A stretch of 64,000 bases of DNA. It comes from Egibacteraceae bacterium. Lineage in GTDB: Bacteria; Actinomycetota; Nitriliruptoria; Euzebyales; Egibacteraceae. Positions 1 to 8,236 of this stretch are shown here, in pieces; within the stretch, counting starts at the first letter, position 1, and every line of letters begins with the position of its first letter. The notes under the pieces were generated by a model. The model did not search any database and was not told where the DNA came from. It saw nothing but the letters and a program-made list of their open reading frames with translations. A program made the position numbers and the translations under genes. The stretch lies in contig JAUJMQ010000006.1 in assembly GCA_030446775.1 (NCBI GenBank), forward strand, positions 1-64,000, in the 5' to 3' direction.

Positions 1-54
1 ACGCACCTCAAACGCCGGGCGGCTTACGTGCAACGACTCCCTTCGGGAGACAGG
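1..54 (-). repeat. Dispersed 60-bp intergenic repeat, copy 1
   Basis: Read on the minus strand this is one unit of the repeat family also seen at 3573-3627, 22065-22134, 52253-52307 and, in tandem, at 56780-57058. It holds the CTCCC-(3 nt)-GGGAG hairpin (40-52 on the plus strand), then GCCGCCCGGCG and the edge GAGGTGCGT. It begins at the window edge, so its outer end is not visible. The stop codon of the ABC exporter (TAA, 24-26) lies inside it. Confidence 0.85.
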
Positions 55-2000
55 CCCAACGTCGCCGCGACGCCACACGGGGGCGACGAGACCTGGCCGT
101 CGTGTGTGCGGTCTGGTGACGGCTGGCCGTAGGCGGCGGCTTGGAGCGTGAACAGTTCCGCGTACACGCCGCCGAGGCCCATGAGCTCGGCGTGGCTGCC
201 ATGCTCGGCGATCTGGCCGTCGCTCAGCACGTAGATGCGGTCGGCGGTGCGCACGGTGGAGTAGCGGTGAGAGACGAGTAGCACAGTGCGGCCGGCGCAC
301 AAGGTGCGGATGCCGGCGAACAGGTCGTGTTCGGCTCGTGGATCGAGAGCGGCGGTGGGTTCGTCGAGGATGATCAGTGGGGCGTCGCGGATGAACGCGC
401 GGGCCAGTGCGACGCGTTGCCACTGGCCGACTGACAGGTCACGCCCGCCGGCGAACTCGGGGCTGAGGATCGTGTCGTACCCGTCGGGCAGGCGGCTGAG
501 GATCGCATCGGCGCCGGCTTGACCCGCGGCCGTCTGGATGGCGTCGAGGTCGTTGGTGCGCTCGACGGCACCGAGGCCGATGTTCTCCCGGGCGGGCAGG
601 GCGTAGTGCAGGAAGTCCTGGAAGATGACCGCGACGTTGCCTCGCAGCTCGTCGGGGTCGACGGTGGCGGTGTCGGTGCCGTCCCAGCAGATGTGGCCGC
701 TGTCGGGCAGGTACAGGCGGCACAGCAGCTTGGCCAGGGTGGTCTTGCCGGAGCCGTTCTCCCCGACCAGGGCGATGATCTCACCCGCGTCGATCTGCAG
801 GGAGACGTTGCGCAGGGCTGGGCGGGTGGCCGACGGGTAGGTGAACGTGACATCGTCGATGGTGATGCGCCCGAAGCTGGCGGGTGCCGGGAGCTGGGCG
901 CGAGCGGCGACGGCGGAGGGGCCCTGGTCGAGGAAGGTGGTGTAGTCCTCGACGAACAGGCCGGCCTCGTAGATCTCGCCGACGCTCATGACGGTGGTCA
1001 TGGTCCGTTCCCCGAGGATGAGCAGCGCAGCGCCGGCGGTGGCGGCTTCCGCCAGCCCGATGTGGCCGGTCAGGGCCAGGTGCAGCAGCAGGGTGATGGC
1101 GCCGCCGAGGGTGACCGCGAGGCCGAGGTTGCCCAGGACGGCCAGCCGGAAGCGCGTGCGGGCGGTGTCGCGCAGTTCGGTCATGTGCTCGTCGTAGAGG
1201 CTGGCGTGCCGGTCGGTCAGGTGGCCGGTGAGGCCGAACGCCCGCACCTCGGTGGCCGAGGGCTTGGCGGTGAGCAGCTCGTAGAGGTAGTTGCGCTGCC
1301 GCGTCTTCGACGTCATGCGCAGGTGGAAACCGAACAGGGCCTGGCCGGCCTTGAGCACACCGGCCATCAACGGGACCGCCGCGACGAGAAGGAACGGGAC
1401 GAGCCACGGCTGGATGGCCAGCAGCGCGACAACGATGCCGGCGATTCCCGCGAGGGCGCCGATGGTGCCGATGAGCCCGTTGACAAGCTGGATGGGTCGG
1501 TGCTGGCCGCCGGTCGCGGCGCGCACGAGCCGGTCGTGGAAAGCCGGGACCTCGTACGCTCGCAGCTCGACCGCCGTCGCGACGTCGATGATGCGTTCCT
1601 GGGCGTGTCGGGCGGTCTTCTCCGACAGGATCTCGCGGACCTCGCGGCCAGCCGCGGCGACGAGGCCGAGCGCGGACACGATGGCGGCCACGCCGGCGAC
1701 GTGGGGCAGCACCTGCGCGCTGCTGCCGCTGGCCTGGCCGCTGGCGACGACCTCCGTCATGAGGCCGCGGCCCAGCAGCAGCAGCAGGGCCAGGCCCGCG
1801 CCGGAGACGATCTTGAGAGCGATGCTGACGACCAGCTCGCGCGGGGCGGCGGCCCACACCAGCCGGACGGCGTCACGGCAGACTCTGGGCAGCAGCCGCA
1901 GCGACTTGGGCCGGGTGCGTGCCTCCTCGGCGAGGTCGGAGCAGCTGGGCGTGGGCGCAGCCGCCGATCCGGTGTCGGAGCCTGCGGATTCGTCCGTCAC
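24..2000 (-). CDS. ABC exporter, fused permease and ATPase (multidrug/peptide type)
   Basis: A 658-residue half-transporter that should act as a homodimer in the cytoplasmic membrane, exporting a lipophilic or peptide substrate. Several hydrophobic segments occupy roughly residues 45-330. The nucleotide-binding domain follows, with Walker A GENGSGKTT (about residue 412), signature LSVGQWQRV (about 524), Walker B LIILDEPTAALD (about 543) and the H-loop LLVSHR. The GTG start at 2000 is preceded by AGAAGG and overlaps the TGA of a small upstream ORF (GTGA), so the two are probably translationally coupled. The last ~16 codons run into the dispersed repeat, which supplies the stop; the native C-terminus may have been replaced by that insertion. 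The substrate cannot be read from sequence. Confidence 0.9.
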   Translation of the reverse strand: MTDESAGSDTGSAAAPTPSCSDLAEEARTRPKSLRLLPRVCRDAVRLVWAAAPRELVVSIALKIVSGAGLALLLLLGRGLMTEVVASGQASGSSAQVLPHVAGVAAIVSALGLVAAAGREVREILSEKTARHAQERIIDVATAVELRAYEVPAFHDRLVRAATGGQHRPIQLVNGLIGTIGALAGIAGIVVALLAIQPWLVPFLLVAAVPLMAGVLKAGQALFGFHLRMTSKTRQRNYLYELLTAKPSATEVRAFGLTGHLTDRHASLYDEHMTELRDTARTRFRLAVLGNLGLAVTLGGAITLLLHLALTGHIGLAEAATAGAALLILGERTMTTVMSVGEIYEAGLFVEDYTTFLDQGPSAVAARAQLPAPASFGRITIDDVTFTYPSATRPALRNVSLQIDAGEIIALVGENGSGKTTLAKLLCRLYLPDSGHICWDGTDTATVDPDELRGNVAVIFQDFLHYALPARENIGLGAVERTNDLDAIQTAAGQAGADAILSRLPDGYDTILSPEFAGGRDLSVGQWQRVALARAFIRDAPLIILDEPTAALDPRAEHDLFAGIRTLCAGRTVLLVSHRYSTVRTADRIYVLSDGQIAEHGSHAELMGLGGVYAELFTLQAAAYGQPSPDRTHDGQVSSPPCGVAATLGLSPEGSRCT

Positions 2001-2233
2001 GACGGGCCTTCTTTCGGGTCCGGCTGCCCGATCGGGTCGGCTCGGGTTGCGATCGGGTCGCAGCCGTGCAAGCCCCTGACGAGCCGCGTGAGCTGCAGTT
2101 GACCCTGCGCCCGCTCGACCGATCCACGCTCGATGAGGTCGTTCACCACGTGGTCCACGGTAGTGGCGTCGTCGAAGCCCACGAACGCGACCTGTCTCGG
2201 GATCACGAAGATGAGACGGCGAGCCGCGCGCAA
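1997..2233 (-). CDS. Small ORF coupled to the ABC exporter, unknown function
   Basis: A 78-residue ORF that I do not recognise. Its codon pattern looks coding (LIFVIPRQVAFVGFDD near the N-terminus, a hydrophilic tail DPIGQPDPKEGPS). Its TGA overlaps the exporter's GTG by GTGA, the usual sign of translational coupling. The TTG at 2233 is chosen because the frame upstream turns Arg/Ala-rich; a GTG nine codons further in is an alternative. It could be an accessory protein for the exporter, a substrate peptide, or the remnant of a longer gene. Nothing in the sequence decides between these. Confidence 0.45.
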   Translation of the reverse strand: MRAARRLIFVIPRQVAFVGFDDATTVDHVVNDLIERGSVERAQGQLQLTRLVRGLHGCDPIATRADPIGQPDPKEGPS

Positions 2234-2390
2234 CTGGTCGGTACACCGGTCGGCGGCTCCTGACCAGGTCCGCTTGCCCGAGCCCACCCGCCGGCGGGTC
2301 CCGGCGGCTGCCGCACCACCCGAGGGTGCCGACGGCCTTCGCCGCGTACGATGCGGGGCCGCCGCACCGAGCGTTCGAGGTGGAGCCGCC

Positions 2391-3572
2391 GTGGACTTCG
2401 ACCTGTCCGAGCAGCAGCAGCAGATCCGCAAGCTCGCCCGGGACTTCTGCGACGCCGAGGTCGCGCCGCACGCCCGCGAGCTGGACCGCACCGAGGCGTT
2501 TCCCGACGAGCTGCTGCCCAAGCTGTTCGAGACCGGCTTCCTCGGCGCGTCGATCCCCGAGGAGTACGGCGGGATGGGCGTGGACTACCTGTCCTACGGC
2601 CTCATCGTCGAGGAGCTCGGGCGCACCGACGCCTCGATCCGCTCCCTGGTCAGCGTGAGCTGCGGCCTGGCCGCCACGTGCCTGCTGAACTGGGGCACCG
2701 AGGAGCAGAAGCGCGAGTGGCTGCCGCGGCTGGCGACCGAGGGCCTCGGCGCGTTCGGCCTGACCGAGCCCAACGCCGGCTCGGACCCGGCCTCGATGAC
2801 GACGGGCGCGAGCCGCGACGGGTCCGACTGGCTGCTCAACGGCACGAAGATGTGGATCACGAACGGCAGCCGGGGGTTGTTCACGATCGTGTTCGCCCGG
2901 ACCGACGCCGCGCGCGGCGCCAGCGGTGAGGGCGCCGGCGGCGGGCGGTCGAGCGGCATCACCGCGTTCCTCGTGCCGCAGGACAGCCGCGGCTACGACG
3001 GCAACCCGATCCACGGCAAGCTCGGCCTGCGCGCCGGCGACACCGCCGAGGTTGTCCTCCGCGACGTGCGCGTGCCCGACGCGAACCGGCTCGGGGAGGT
3101 CGGCGACGGCCTCAAGGTGGCCTTCAACGCCCTGGACTCCGGCCGCTTCTCGCTGGCCGCCGGCGCCACCGGCATCTCCCAGGCATGCCTGGACGCCTCG
3201 GTCCGCTACGCCGACGACCGGCTCCAGTTCGGCCGCAAGATCAGCTCCTTCCAGCTCGTCCAGGCGCTCATCAGCGAGATCTACCTCGACCTGGAGGCCA
3301 GCCGTGCCCTGTACTGGAAGGTCGCCTGGAAGCACATGAAGGGCGAGCGTCACACCGTCGAGTCGTCGGTGGCCAAGACGTTCTGCTCGGAGGCTGCCGT
3401 CCGCAACGCCGACCGCGCCGTGCAGGTCCACGGCGGCTACGGCTACTCCGACGAGTACCCCGTAGGGCGCTACCTGCGCGACGCCCGCGTCACGACCCTG
3501 TACGAAGGCACCAGCCAGATCCAGCGGCTGCTGCTGGGACGCCACCTGACCGGCGAGAACGCGTTCGTCTAG
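2391..3572 (+). CDS. Acyl-CoA dehydrogenase
   Basis: A 393-residue FAD enzyme of the acyl-CoA dehydrogenase family, normally a homotetramer, catalysing alpha,beta-dehydrogenation of acyl-CoA and passing electrons to ETF. Visible family marks are the N-terminal helical domain, FGLTEPNAGSDP and MWITNGS in the FAD/substrate-binding middle domain, and LYEGTSQIQR near residue 371, whose Glu is the usual catalytic base of the short-chain/glutaryl-type group. The GTG at 2391 follows GAGGTGGAG, and a TACGAT -10-like box lies at 2347-2352. The gene is intact and full length. A dispersed repeat begins immediately after its TAG. Confidence 0.93.
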   Translation: MDFDLSEQQQQIRKLARDFCDAEVAPHARELDRTEAFPDELLPKLFETGFLGASIPEEYGGMGVDYLSYGLIVEELGRTDASIRSLVSVSCGLAATCLLNWGTEEQKREWLPRLATEGLGAFGLTEPNAGSDPASMTTGASRDGSDWLLNGTKMWITNGSRGLFTIVFARTDAARGASGEGAGGGRSSGITAFLVPQDSRGYDGNPIHGKLGLRAGDTAEVVLRDVRVPDANRLGEVGDGLKVAFNALDSGRFSLAAGATGISQACLDASVRYADDRLQFGRKISSFQLVQALISEIYLDLEASRALYWKVAWKHMKGERHTVESSVAKTFCSEAAVRNADRAVQVHGGYGYSDEYPVGRYLRDARVTTLYEGTSQIQRLLLGRHLTGENAFV

Positions 3573-3627
3573 GACGCACCTCAAACGCCGGGCGGCGTAG
3601 GTCCAACGACTCCCTTCGGGAGACAGG
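3573..3627 (-). repeat. Dispersed 60-bp intergenic repeat, copy 2
   Basis: Begins one base after the acyl-CoA dehydrogenase stop codon and reads on the minus strand. It has the intact hairpin CTCCCTTCGGGAG (plus-strand reading), the GCCGCCCGGCG core and the GAGGTGCGTCC edge. On the minus strand that edge is followed by TAGACG, a poor -10-like hexamer pointing antisense into the dehydrogenase gene. Confidence 0.85.
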
Positions 3628-3661
3628 TGCCAGGAGCACGCAGCCTGTCGCAGCGGGCATG

Positions 3662-3667
3662 TAGGGT
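3662..3667 (+). promoter_or_regulatory. -10 box TAGGGT upstream of the PHP gene
   Basis: TAGGGT lies 40 nt before the TTG start of the PHP gene and just after dispersed repeat copy 2. No convincing -35 hexamer is seen. Confidence 0.4.
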
Positions 3668-3707
3668 GCGGTCCTGGCGACCAGGACGGCGAGGACGGCA
3701 CAGCGCG

Positions 3708-4580
3708 TTGGCCTTCGACCTGCACACCCACAGCACCTGCTCGGACGGGACGACCGCCCCGGCCGAGACGGTCGCGCTGGCCGCTCGGGCGGGACTGGAC
3801 GGGCTGGCGCTGACCGACCACGACACCACCGCGGGATGGGACGAGGCGGCGCAGGCGTGCGCCGACGCCGGGCTGACCTTCGTGCCGGGCCTGGAGCTGT
3901 CGACCGAGGTCGGCGGTCGCGGCGTGCACCTGCTCGCCTACTTCGTGGACGCCTCCCACGCCGACCTCGTCGCCGAATGCGACCGGCTGCGCAACGAGCG
4001 GCTCCGCCGCGCCGAGGCGATCGTCGCCCAACTCGCGCAGCTGGGAGCCGCCGTCGACATCGACGCCGTGCTCGCCGCCGCCGGAGGGGCTCCGGTCGGG
4101 CGACCCCACATCGCGGCGGCGATGGTCGGCGCCGGCGTCGTGGCCGACGTCGAGGCGGCCTTCGACGGCTACCTCGCCGACGGCGGGCCGGCGTACGTCG
4201 AGAAGCACGCGTTGCACCCCCTCGACGCGGTCGCCCTGATCCGCCGCGCGGGCGGAGCGGCGGTCCTGGCCCACCCCGGTCTCGGCGAACGCACAGGGCG
4301 CGTAGGCGAGGCGCTGCTGGACGCGCTCGCCGCCGCAGGACTGGCCGGGATCGAGGCCGACCACGCCGGCCACGACGAGCCGACCCGCCAGGCCTGGCGG
4401 GAGGCGGCGGCGCGACGCGACCTGTGCGTCACCGGATCAAGTGACTTCCATGGCACGCGCGACGACTGCACCGTCGGGGCCTCCACGACCCCAGGGGCCG
4501 TGCTCGACGAGCTTCGTGCGCGTGCCGGCCAGCCGGTCCCCGCGACGGTCGGGGCGCACAGGGAGCGTCTGAGGTGGTAG
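3708..4580 (+). CDS. PHP-domain phosphoesterase (YciV/RNase AM-like)
   Basis: A 290-residue metal-dependent phosphoesterase of the PHP family. N-terminal DLHTHSTCSDG and LALTDHDT give the first metal ligands; HPGL and the late GSSDFHG complete the set. Length and order fit the YciV/TrpH group, whose members remove nucleotides from 5'-ends of RNA or hydrolyse nucleoside 3',5'-bisphosphates. The TTG at 3708 is chosen because homology begins at AFDLHTH and the sequence before it is non-conserved. The 3' end overlaps the next gene by 7 nt, indicating an operon with the FHA-LuxR regulator. Confidence 0.85.
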   Translation: MAFDLHTHSTCSDGTTAPAETVALAARAGLDGLALTDHDTTAGWDEAAQACADAGLTFVPGLELSTEVGGRGVHLLAYFVDASHADLVAECDRLRNERLRRAEAIVAQLAQLGAAVDIDAVLAAAGGAPVGRPHIAAAMVGAGVVADVEAAFDGYLADGGPAYVEKHALHPLDAVALIRRAGGAAVLAHPGLGERTGRVGEALLDALAAAGLAGIEADHAGHDEPTRQAWREAAARRDLCVTGSSDFHGTRDDCTVGASTTPGAVLDELRARAGQPVPATVGAHRERLRW

Positions 4581-5158
4581 GTCCCGCCAAGCGGCTGACG
4601 CCGCTGCCGATGTTCGTGGTGACCAGCGAGGGTCCGCTGCGCGGGCAGGTGCTCGTCGTCGAGGGCGACGAGCAGGTGCTCGGTCGCCGCAAGAACTCCG
4701 ACCTGCATCTGTCTGACCCGCACGTCAGCCGCGCGCACGCCGTCATCCGCCGCCAGAGCGGCGCTGTGTGGCTGGAGGACCTCGGGTCGACGGGCGGCAC
4801 GATCGTCAACGGCGAGCCGGTCACCGGCTCGCAGGCGCTGCGCCACGGTGACGTCGTCAAGTTCGGCACGGTCGAGACCCGCTTCGAGGACCGCAGCTCG
4901 CTCATGGACGCCAGCGACGCGACCCAGATGATCGAGCTGCCGCCCGCCGAGGACAAGCCGGTGCTGTCGCCCCGTCAGGCCGAGGTGCTGAACTACCTCA
5001 AGGACGGGCTGACCAACCCCGAGATCGCGGTCAAGCTCGGCGTCACCGAGCGGACCGTCAAGGCGCACTGCCAGGAGGTCTTCGACCGGCTCGGCGCCCG
5101 CAACCGGACCGCCGCGGTGGCCGCGGCGATGCGCATGGGCCTCATCGGCACCGAGTAG
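4574..5158 (+). CDS. FHA domain fused to a LuxR/NarL-type HTH, regulator
   Basis: A 194-residue protein with an N-terminal FHA phosphothreonine-binding domain (about residues 15-105: LGRRKNSDLHLSDPHVSRAHA, then LEDLGSTGGTIVNG) and a C-terminal LuxR/GerE HTH (about 130-190: LSPRQAEVLNYLKDGLTNPE and VTERTVKAHCQEVFDRL). It lacks a receiver domain, so DNA binding is presumably controlled by binding a Ser/Thr-kinase substrate rather than by Asp phosphorylation. The GTG at 4574 overlaps the PHP gene; an ATG at 4609 is an alternative start. No kinase gene is in the window. Confidence 0.88.
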   Translation: MVGPAKRLTPLPMFVVTSEGPLRGQVLVVEGDEQVLGRRKNSDLHLSDPHVSRAHAVIRRQSGAVWLEDLGSTGGTIVNGEPVTGSQALRHGDVVKFGTVETRFEDRSSLMDASDATQMIELPPAEDKPVLSPRQAEVLNYLKDGLTNPEIAVKLGVTERTVKAHCQEVFDRLGARNRTAAVAAAMRMGLIGTE

Positions 5159-5587
5159 CGCCGCTATTGCGCACCCGGGCCGTCCCGGTGGCCGGGCCGG
5201 CGTCGCCGGATGCCGCAGTCGGCGCTAGCCTTGCCGAGGTAGAAGCAGCGGACCACCCAGGCCCCGTCCTCCACACAACCGCTCGGAGACTTTTCACAAA
5301 CCAGTGGGTCGTCGCGAGCTCTCCGCGCCGCCGCCGCATGACGGTCGGGCGGTGCCGAGCAGCCGGAGACCCCGTACTGGCAGCCCCTGACCGCCGAGGA
5401 TGGCGTGAAGCCACCCGCTGACGCGGTTCACGCTCCGGAGTGGATTCTTTCGCTCTGAGACGGGCTTGTACCGGAGGGCGGGACCTGGGTGGTCCGCTCT
5501 GGTGCCGTCCTGTCGGCCCGCACGACTGTCTCGCGCCCGCCGGCCGCCGCCCGAAGGGCCCCGCGCCGCGCAGCCAGGACCGCCGCC
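5159..5587. other. 429-bp intergenic stretch, no firm gene
   Basis: No conserved gene recognised. One frame ending at 5460 reads PYWQPLTAEDGVKPPADAVH, which looks protein-like, but it has no start codon in frame after the stop at 5339-5341. It may be the tail of a small gene damaged by an indel. The stretch should also hold the marC promoter, which I could not pin down. Confidence 0.4.
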
Positions 5588-6217
5588 ATGTCTGTTGCCG
5601 ACCTCGCGCTGGACACGACGCTGTTCACCCAGGCCTTCGTCACCGTGCTCGTGATCATGGACCCGCTCGGCAACATCCCGGTGTTCTTGACGCTGACGCG
5701 CGGCGAGAGCCGCGCCGGGCGGCGGCTGGCTGCGCTGCAGGCGGTGTCCGTCGCGGCGGGCGTGATCCTGCTGTTCGCCTTGTTCGGCCAGCGGATCCTG
5801 GACCTGCTCGGGATCTCCTTGGAGGCACTGCAGGTCGCGGGCGGCCTGCTCCTCGTGCTCATCGCGCTGGAGCTGCTGCGACCCGAGGACGGCACCGCGG
5901 CGGCCGCCAGCCGCGGGCAGAACGTCGCGCTCGTCCCGCTCGGGACGCCGCTGCTCGCCGGGCCGGGCGCCATCGCGGCGACGATGCTGGCGATGCGCCG
6001 CGCGGAGACGCTCGGGGGGATGCTGTCGGTCGTGCTCGCCCTGACCGGCGCGCTGGGCGTCGTGTACCTGACGATGCGGTACGCCGGCGTCATCGGCAGC
6101 ATCCTCAAAGAGAACGGGATCAACCTCGTGTCCCGCGTCATGGGGCTGCTGCTGGCCGCGATCGCCGTGCAGCTGGTGGCCAGCGGCGTCGCCGAGTGGG
6201 TCCGGGTCGGCGTGTAG
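5588..6217 (+). CDS. MarC-family integral membrane protein
   Basis: A 209-residue protein with six hydrophobic segments, matching the MarC (UPF0056) family. Typical marks are MDPLGNIPVFLTLT in the first transmembrane region and PLGTPLLAGPGAIAATM in the middle. The family's transport role is unproven despite its historical name (multiple antibiotic resistance). The ATG at 5588 begins the first hydrophobic segment properly; a longer in-frame extension upstream is Pro/Arg-rich and unlikely to be translated. It converges with the DUF4190 gene across a strong hairpin. Confidence 0.88.
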   Translation: MSVADLALDTTLFTQAFVTVLVIMDPLGNIPVFLTLTRGESRAGRRLAALQAVSVAAGVILLFALFGQRILDLLGISLEALQVAGGLLLVLIALELLRPEDGTAAAASRGQNVALVPLGTPLLAGPGAIAATMLAMRRAETLGGMLSVVLALTGALGVVYLTMRYAGVIGSILKENGINLVSRVMGLLLAAIAVQLVASGVAEWVRVGV

Positions 6218-6284
6218 CCGGACAGCAGGTTCCCAAGGCCGGTATGAGGCGACGTGCCCAGGGTGACGCCCCAGGCACAACGAA

Positions 6285-6309
6285 GGACCCGCGCCGTCGG
6301 CGCGGGCCC
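6285..6309. terminator. Bidirectional hairpin terminator
   Basis: CCCGCGCC-GTC-GGCGCGGG (6288-6306), with a partly paired extension, sits between the converging marC and DUF4190 genes. It has no long U tract on either side, as is common in GC-rich bacteria. Confidence 0.7.
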
Positions 6310-6332
6310 TTGCCGTTCGGACGGCGGTCTGG

Positions 6333-6779
6333 CTAGCTCTGCACGTCCTCGGCGGTGTCCTCGATCTGGTTCTGCAGCTGCGGGTTGCTCGAGACCTGGT
6401 TGAACAACGTCACCCCGCCGACGGCGACGGCGGCGAACAGCAGGACGGCGAGCACGCCGCTGACGATGCCCGATACCGCCAGGCCCTTGTGCAGGCCGCC
6501 AAGGCGCTTGGCGTTGCCCACACCCTTGGCGCCCATGCCGATCGCGATCAGCCCGAACAGCAGGCCGGCGACGACCGAGACGACGGAGATGGCGAAGGTC
6601 ACGGCGAGCATGCCCAGGACGAATGCGGCGATGGCCGTGCCGTTGCCGTCGGTTGTCGCCGGAGCGAACCCGGGCTGCTGGGGACGGGGAGCGGTCACGT
6701 CGACGGAGCGGTCGGCGTGGGTGTCGATCACATCGACGGTCTCGTCGGTGCGGTTGAGGTCTTCGGCGCGGCGGGACAT
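6333..6779 (-). CDS. DUF4190-type small membrane protein
   Basis: A 148-residue protein with a polar N-terminal third rich in Asp, Thr and Pro, then two hydrophobic segments. The pattern TAIAAFVLGMLAVTFA ... GLLFGLIAIGMGAKG ... GLAVSGIVSGVLAVLL is typical of DUF4190. A short tail after the second segment ends in NQIEDTAEDVQS. Function unknown. The ATG at 6779 has AGGAAA in front. A 13-bp tandem direct repeat lies 57-82 nt upstream, a possible operator. Confidence 0.8.
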   Translation of the reverse strand: MSRRAEDLNRTDETVDVIDTHADRSVDVTAPRPQQPGFAPATTDGNGTAIAAFVLGMLAVTFAISVVSVVAGLLFGLIAIGMGAKGVGNAKRLGGLHKGLAVSGIVSGVLAVLLFAAVAVGGVTLFNQVSSNPQLQNQIEDTAEDVQS

Positions 6780-6835
6780 CGGTTTCCTATCGGTGGGGAT
6801 GAGCCGTCGATGTTCCCGCAGACGCCCAGCACTAA

Positions 6836-6861
6836 TCGGAGATAAGTCTCGGAGATAAGTC
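6836..6861 (-). promoter_or_regulatory. 13-bp tandem direct repeat, putative operator
   Basis: TCGGAGATAAGTC occurs twice head to tail (6836-6848 and 6849-6861), upstream of the DUF4190 gene and downstream of the sigma-factor gene. The AT-rich ATAAG core stands out from the GC-rich surroundings. A regulator binding side by side on one DNA face is a reasonable guess. Confidence 0.45.
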
Positions 6862-6988
6862 CACGGCCGCAATGCCGTTTCTCGCGCCGGCCCGGCGCCC
6901 GCAGCGCCGGCCGGCCTGACGACGCGATGGGGGTTGGTCTTCCACCTGCCGGCCGGCGGCGGAACCACCGCGCCGGGGGTAGTTGGGG

Positions 6989-7882
6989 TCAGGCGACGGC
7001 GGTGGCGCGGCGGGCCAGGCCGGGAGCGACGGCGCCGGCGCCGGCGTCCAGACGCGCCCGCCAGTCGCTTGAAGCGCTCATCGTGGCGACGTAGGCCGCG
7101 CGGCGGCGCAGGCCGGGGGCGTCGGCCGCGACGGCGGGGACGCCCTCGAACGCCGTGCCGAAGTAGGCGCGCATCGCCGTGAGGGCCTCGCTGCGGATCT
7201 GCGACACCCGCGCCTCGGTCACCCCGAGGGAGTCGGCGATGTCGCGCAGCAGCTCGCCGGCGAAGTAGTAGCGCTCCACGACCGCACGCTGGATCTCGGG
7301 CAGGTGCGCGACCGCGGTGCGGGTCGTGCCGATGAGCTCCTGCTGCTCCACGGCCTCGGCGGGCAGGACGGCGCTGTCGCGCTCCTTGACGCGCTCCGAC
7401 AGGGTCACCTCGCCGTCCTCACCGCCGGGGACGGTGTGGTCAAGGTGCAGCAGGGTCGCCGTGGCGGCGTCGCCCCGGTGCCCGGCGAGCTTCTCAACGC
7501 TGATTCCCAGCGCGCCGGCGAGCTCGACGGAGTCGGGGCTGCGGCCGTGCCGCTCCTCGAACGCCTCGTCGGCCCGGCGGACGTTGCGCATCTCGCGCCG
7601 CAGGCCGCGGGTCGCCCAGTCCCGCGACCGGGTCGAGTCCAGGATGGCGCCGCGGATCCGGATCGTGGCGTAGCGCGCGAACGGGATGCCGGTGTCCGGG
7701 TCGTAGCGCCGTGAGGCGTCGACGAGACCGTGCGCACCGGCGCTCCACAGCTCGCCGCGGTCGACGTGGCGCGGGAAGCGCCCCACCAGCGAGCTGACCA
7801 CGTGCTGCACGAGGTACAGGTGCTCGGTGACGAGGTGGTTGGCCGCCGTCGTGTCGGTCGCCGCGTCCGAGGCCTTGCCCAT
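6989..7882 (-). CDS. FliA/WhiG-type RNA polymerase sigma factor
   Basis: A 297-residue sigma-70 family protein lacking region 1. Region 2 is seen at LVTEHLYLVQHVV ... GELWSAGAHGLVDASRRYD and PFARYATIRIRGAILD, region 3 at RHGRSPDSVELAGALGIS, and region 4.2 at LPEIQRAVVERYYFAGELLRDIADSLGVTEARVSQI. RIRGAILD is characteristic of the FliA/WhiG flagellar-sporulation group. A non-conserved tail of about 50 residues follows region 4. The divergent FlgN-like gene downstream of the intergenic region supports a flagellar role, but this is inference. Confidence 0.88.
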   Translation of the reverse strand: MGKASDAATDTTAANHLVTEHLYLVQHVVSSLVGRFPRHVDRGELWSAGAHGLVDASRRYDPDTGIPFARYATIRIRGAILDSTRSRDWATRGLRREMRNVRRADEAFEERHGRSPDSVELAGALGISVEKLAGHRGDAATATLLHLDHTVPGGEDGEVTLSERVKERDSAVLPAEAVEQQELIGTTRTAVAHLPEIQRAVVERYYFAGELLRDIADSLGVTEARVSQIRSEALTAMRAYFGTAFEGVPAVAADAPGLRRRAAYVATMSASSDWRARLDAGAGAVAPGLARRATAVA

Positions 7883-8236
7883 TGGAGTCCCACCCTCTGT
7901 CGCCCATGCGTGCCCGCACTGCTTCGGGCGCGACGGTGTGGAACTTGAGGACTCGGTGCCAAGATGACCAACAATGACCAGGAGGGCCTACGCACGTGGA
8001 CTAGGCATGTCGCCCCGCCGCCGTCCGATCGCTGTAGCCGGTCCGCCGGTGCGCACTCTGGCGTGCCATCTCGACCGTGGCGGCCACCGGCTCCGAGCGT
8101 CGCGTCGGTAGTGGCGGCGGCGACGGTCGCCTGCCGGGGCCGCGGCCTGACCGCCGCGGCTTCAGCGCGCCACCTGGCGGCCGACAGGACGCGGGAGCGC
8201 CGGCTCGACGCCGACGGCTCGGAAGGTCCCCACGCC
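7883..8236. other. 354-bp intergenic stretch upstream of the sigma gene
   Basis: Should contain the promoter of the minus-strand sigma gene. I see only GGTGGGA as a possible ribosome site in front of its ATG and no clear promoter hexamers. Readable frames here are Arg/Ala/Pro-rich with no recognisable domain. Confidence 0.4.

Noticed and set aside
24-4373. A 1449-codon open frame on the minus strand
   Set aside because: Only the part up to 2000 is the ABC exporter. The rest is the antisense shadow of the acyl-CoA dehydrogenase and PHP genes, kept open by high GC.
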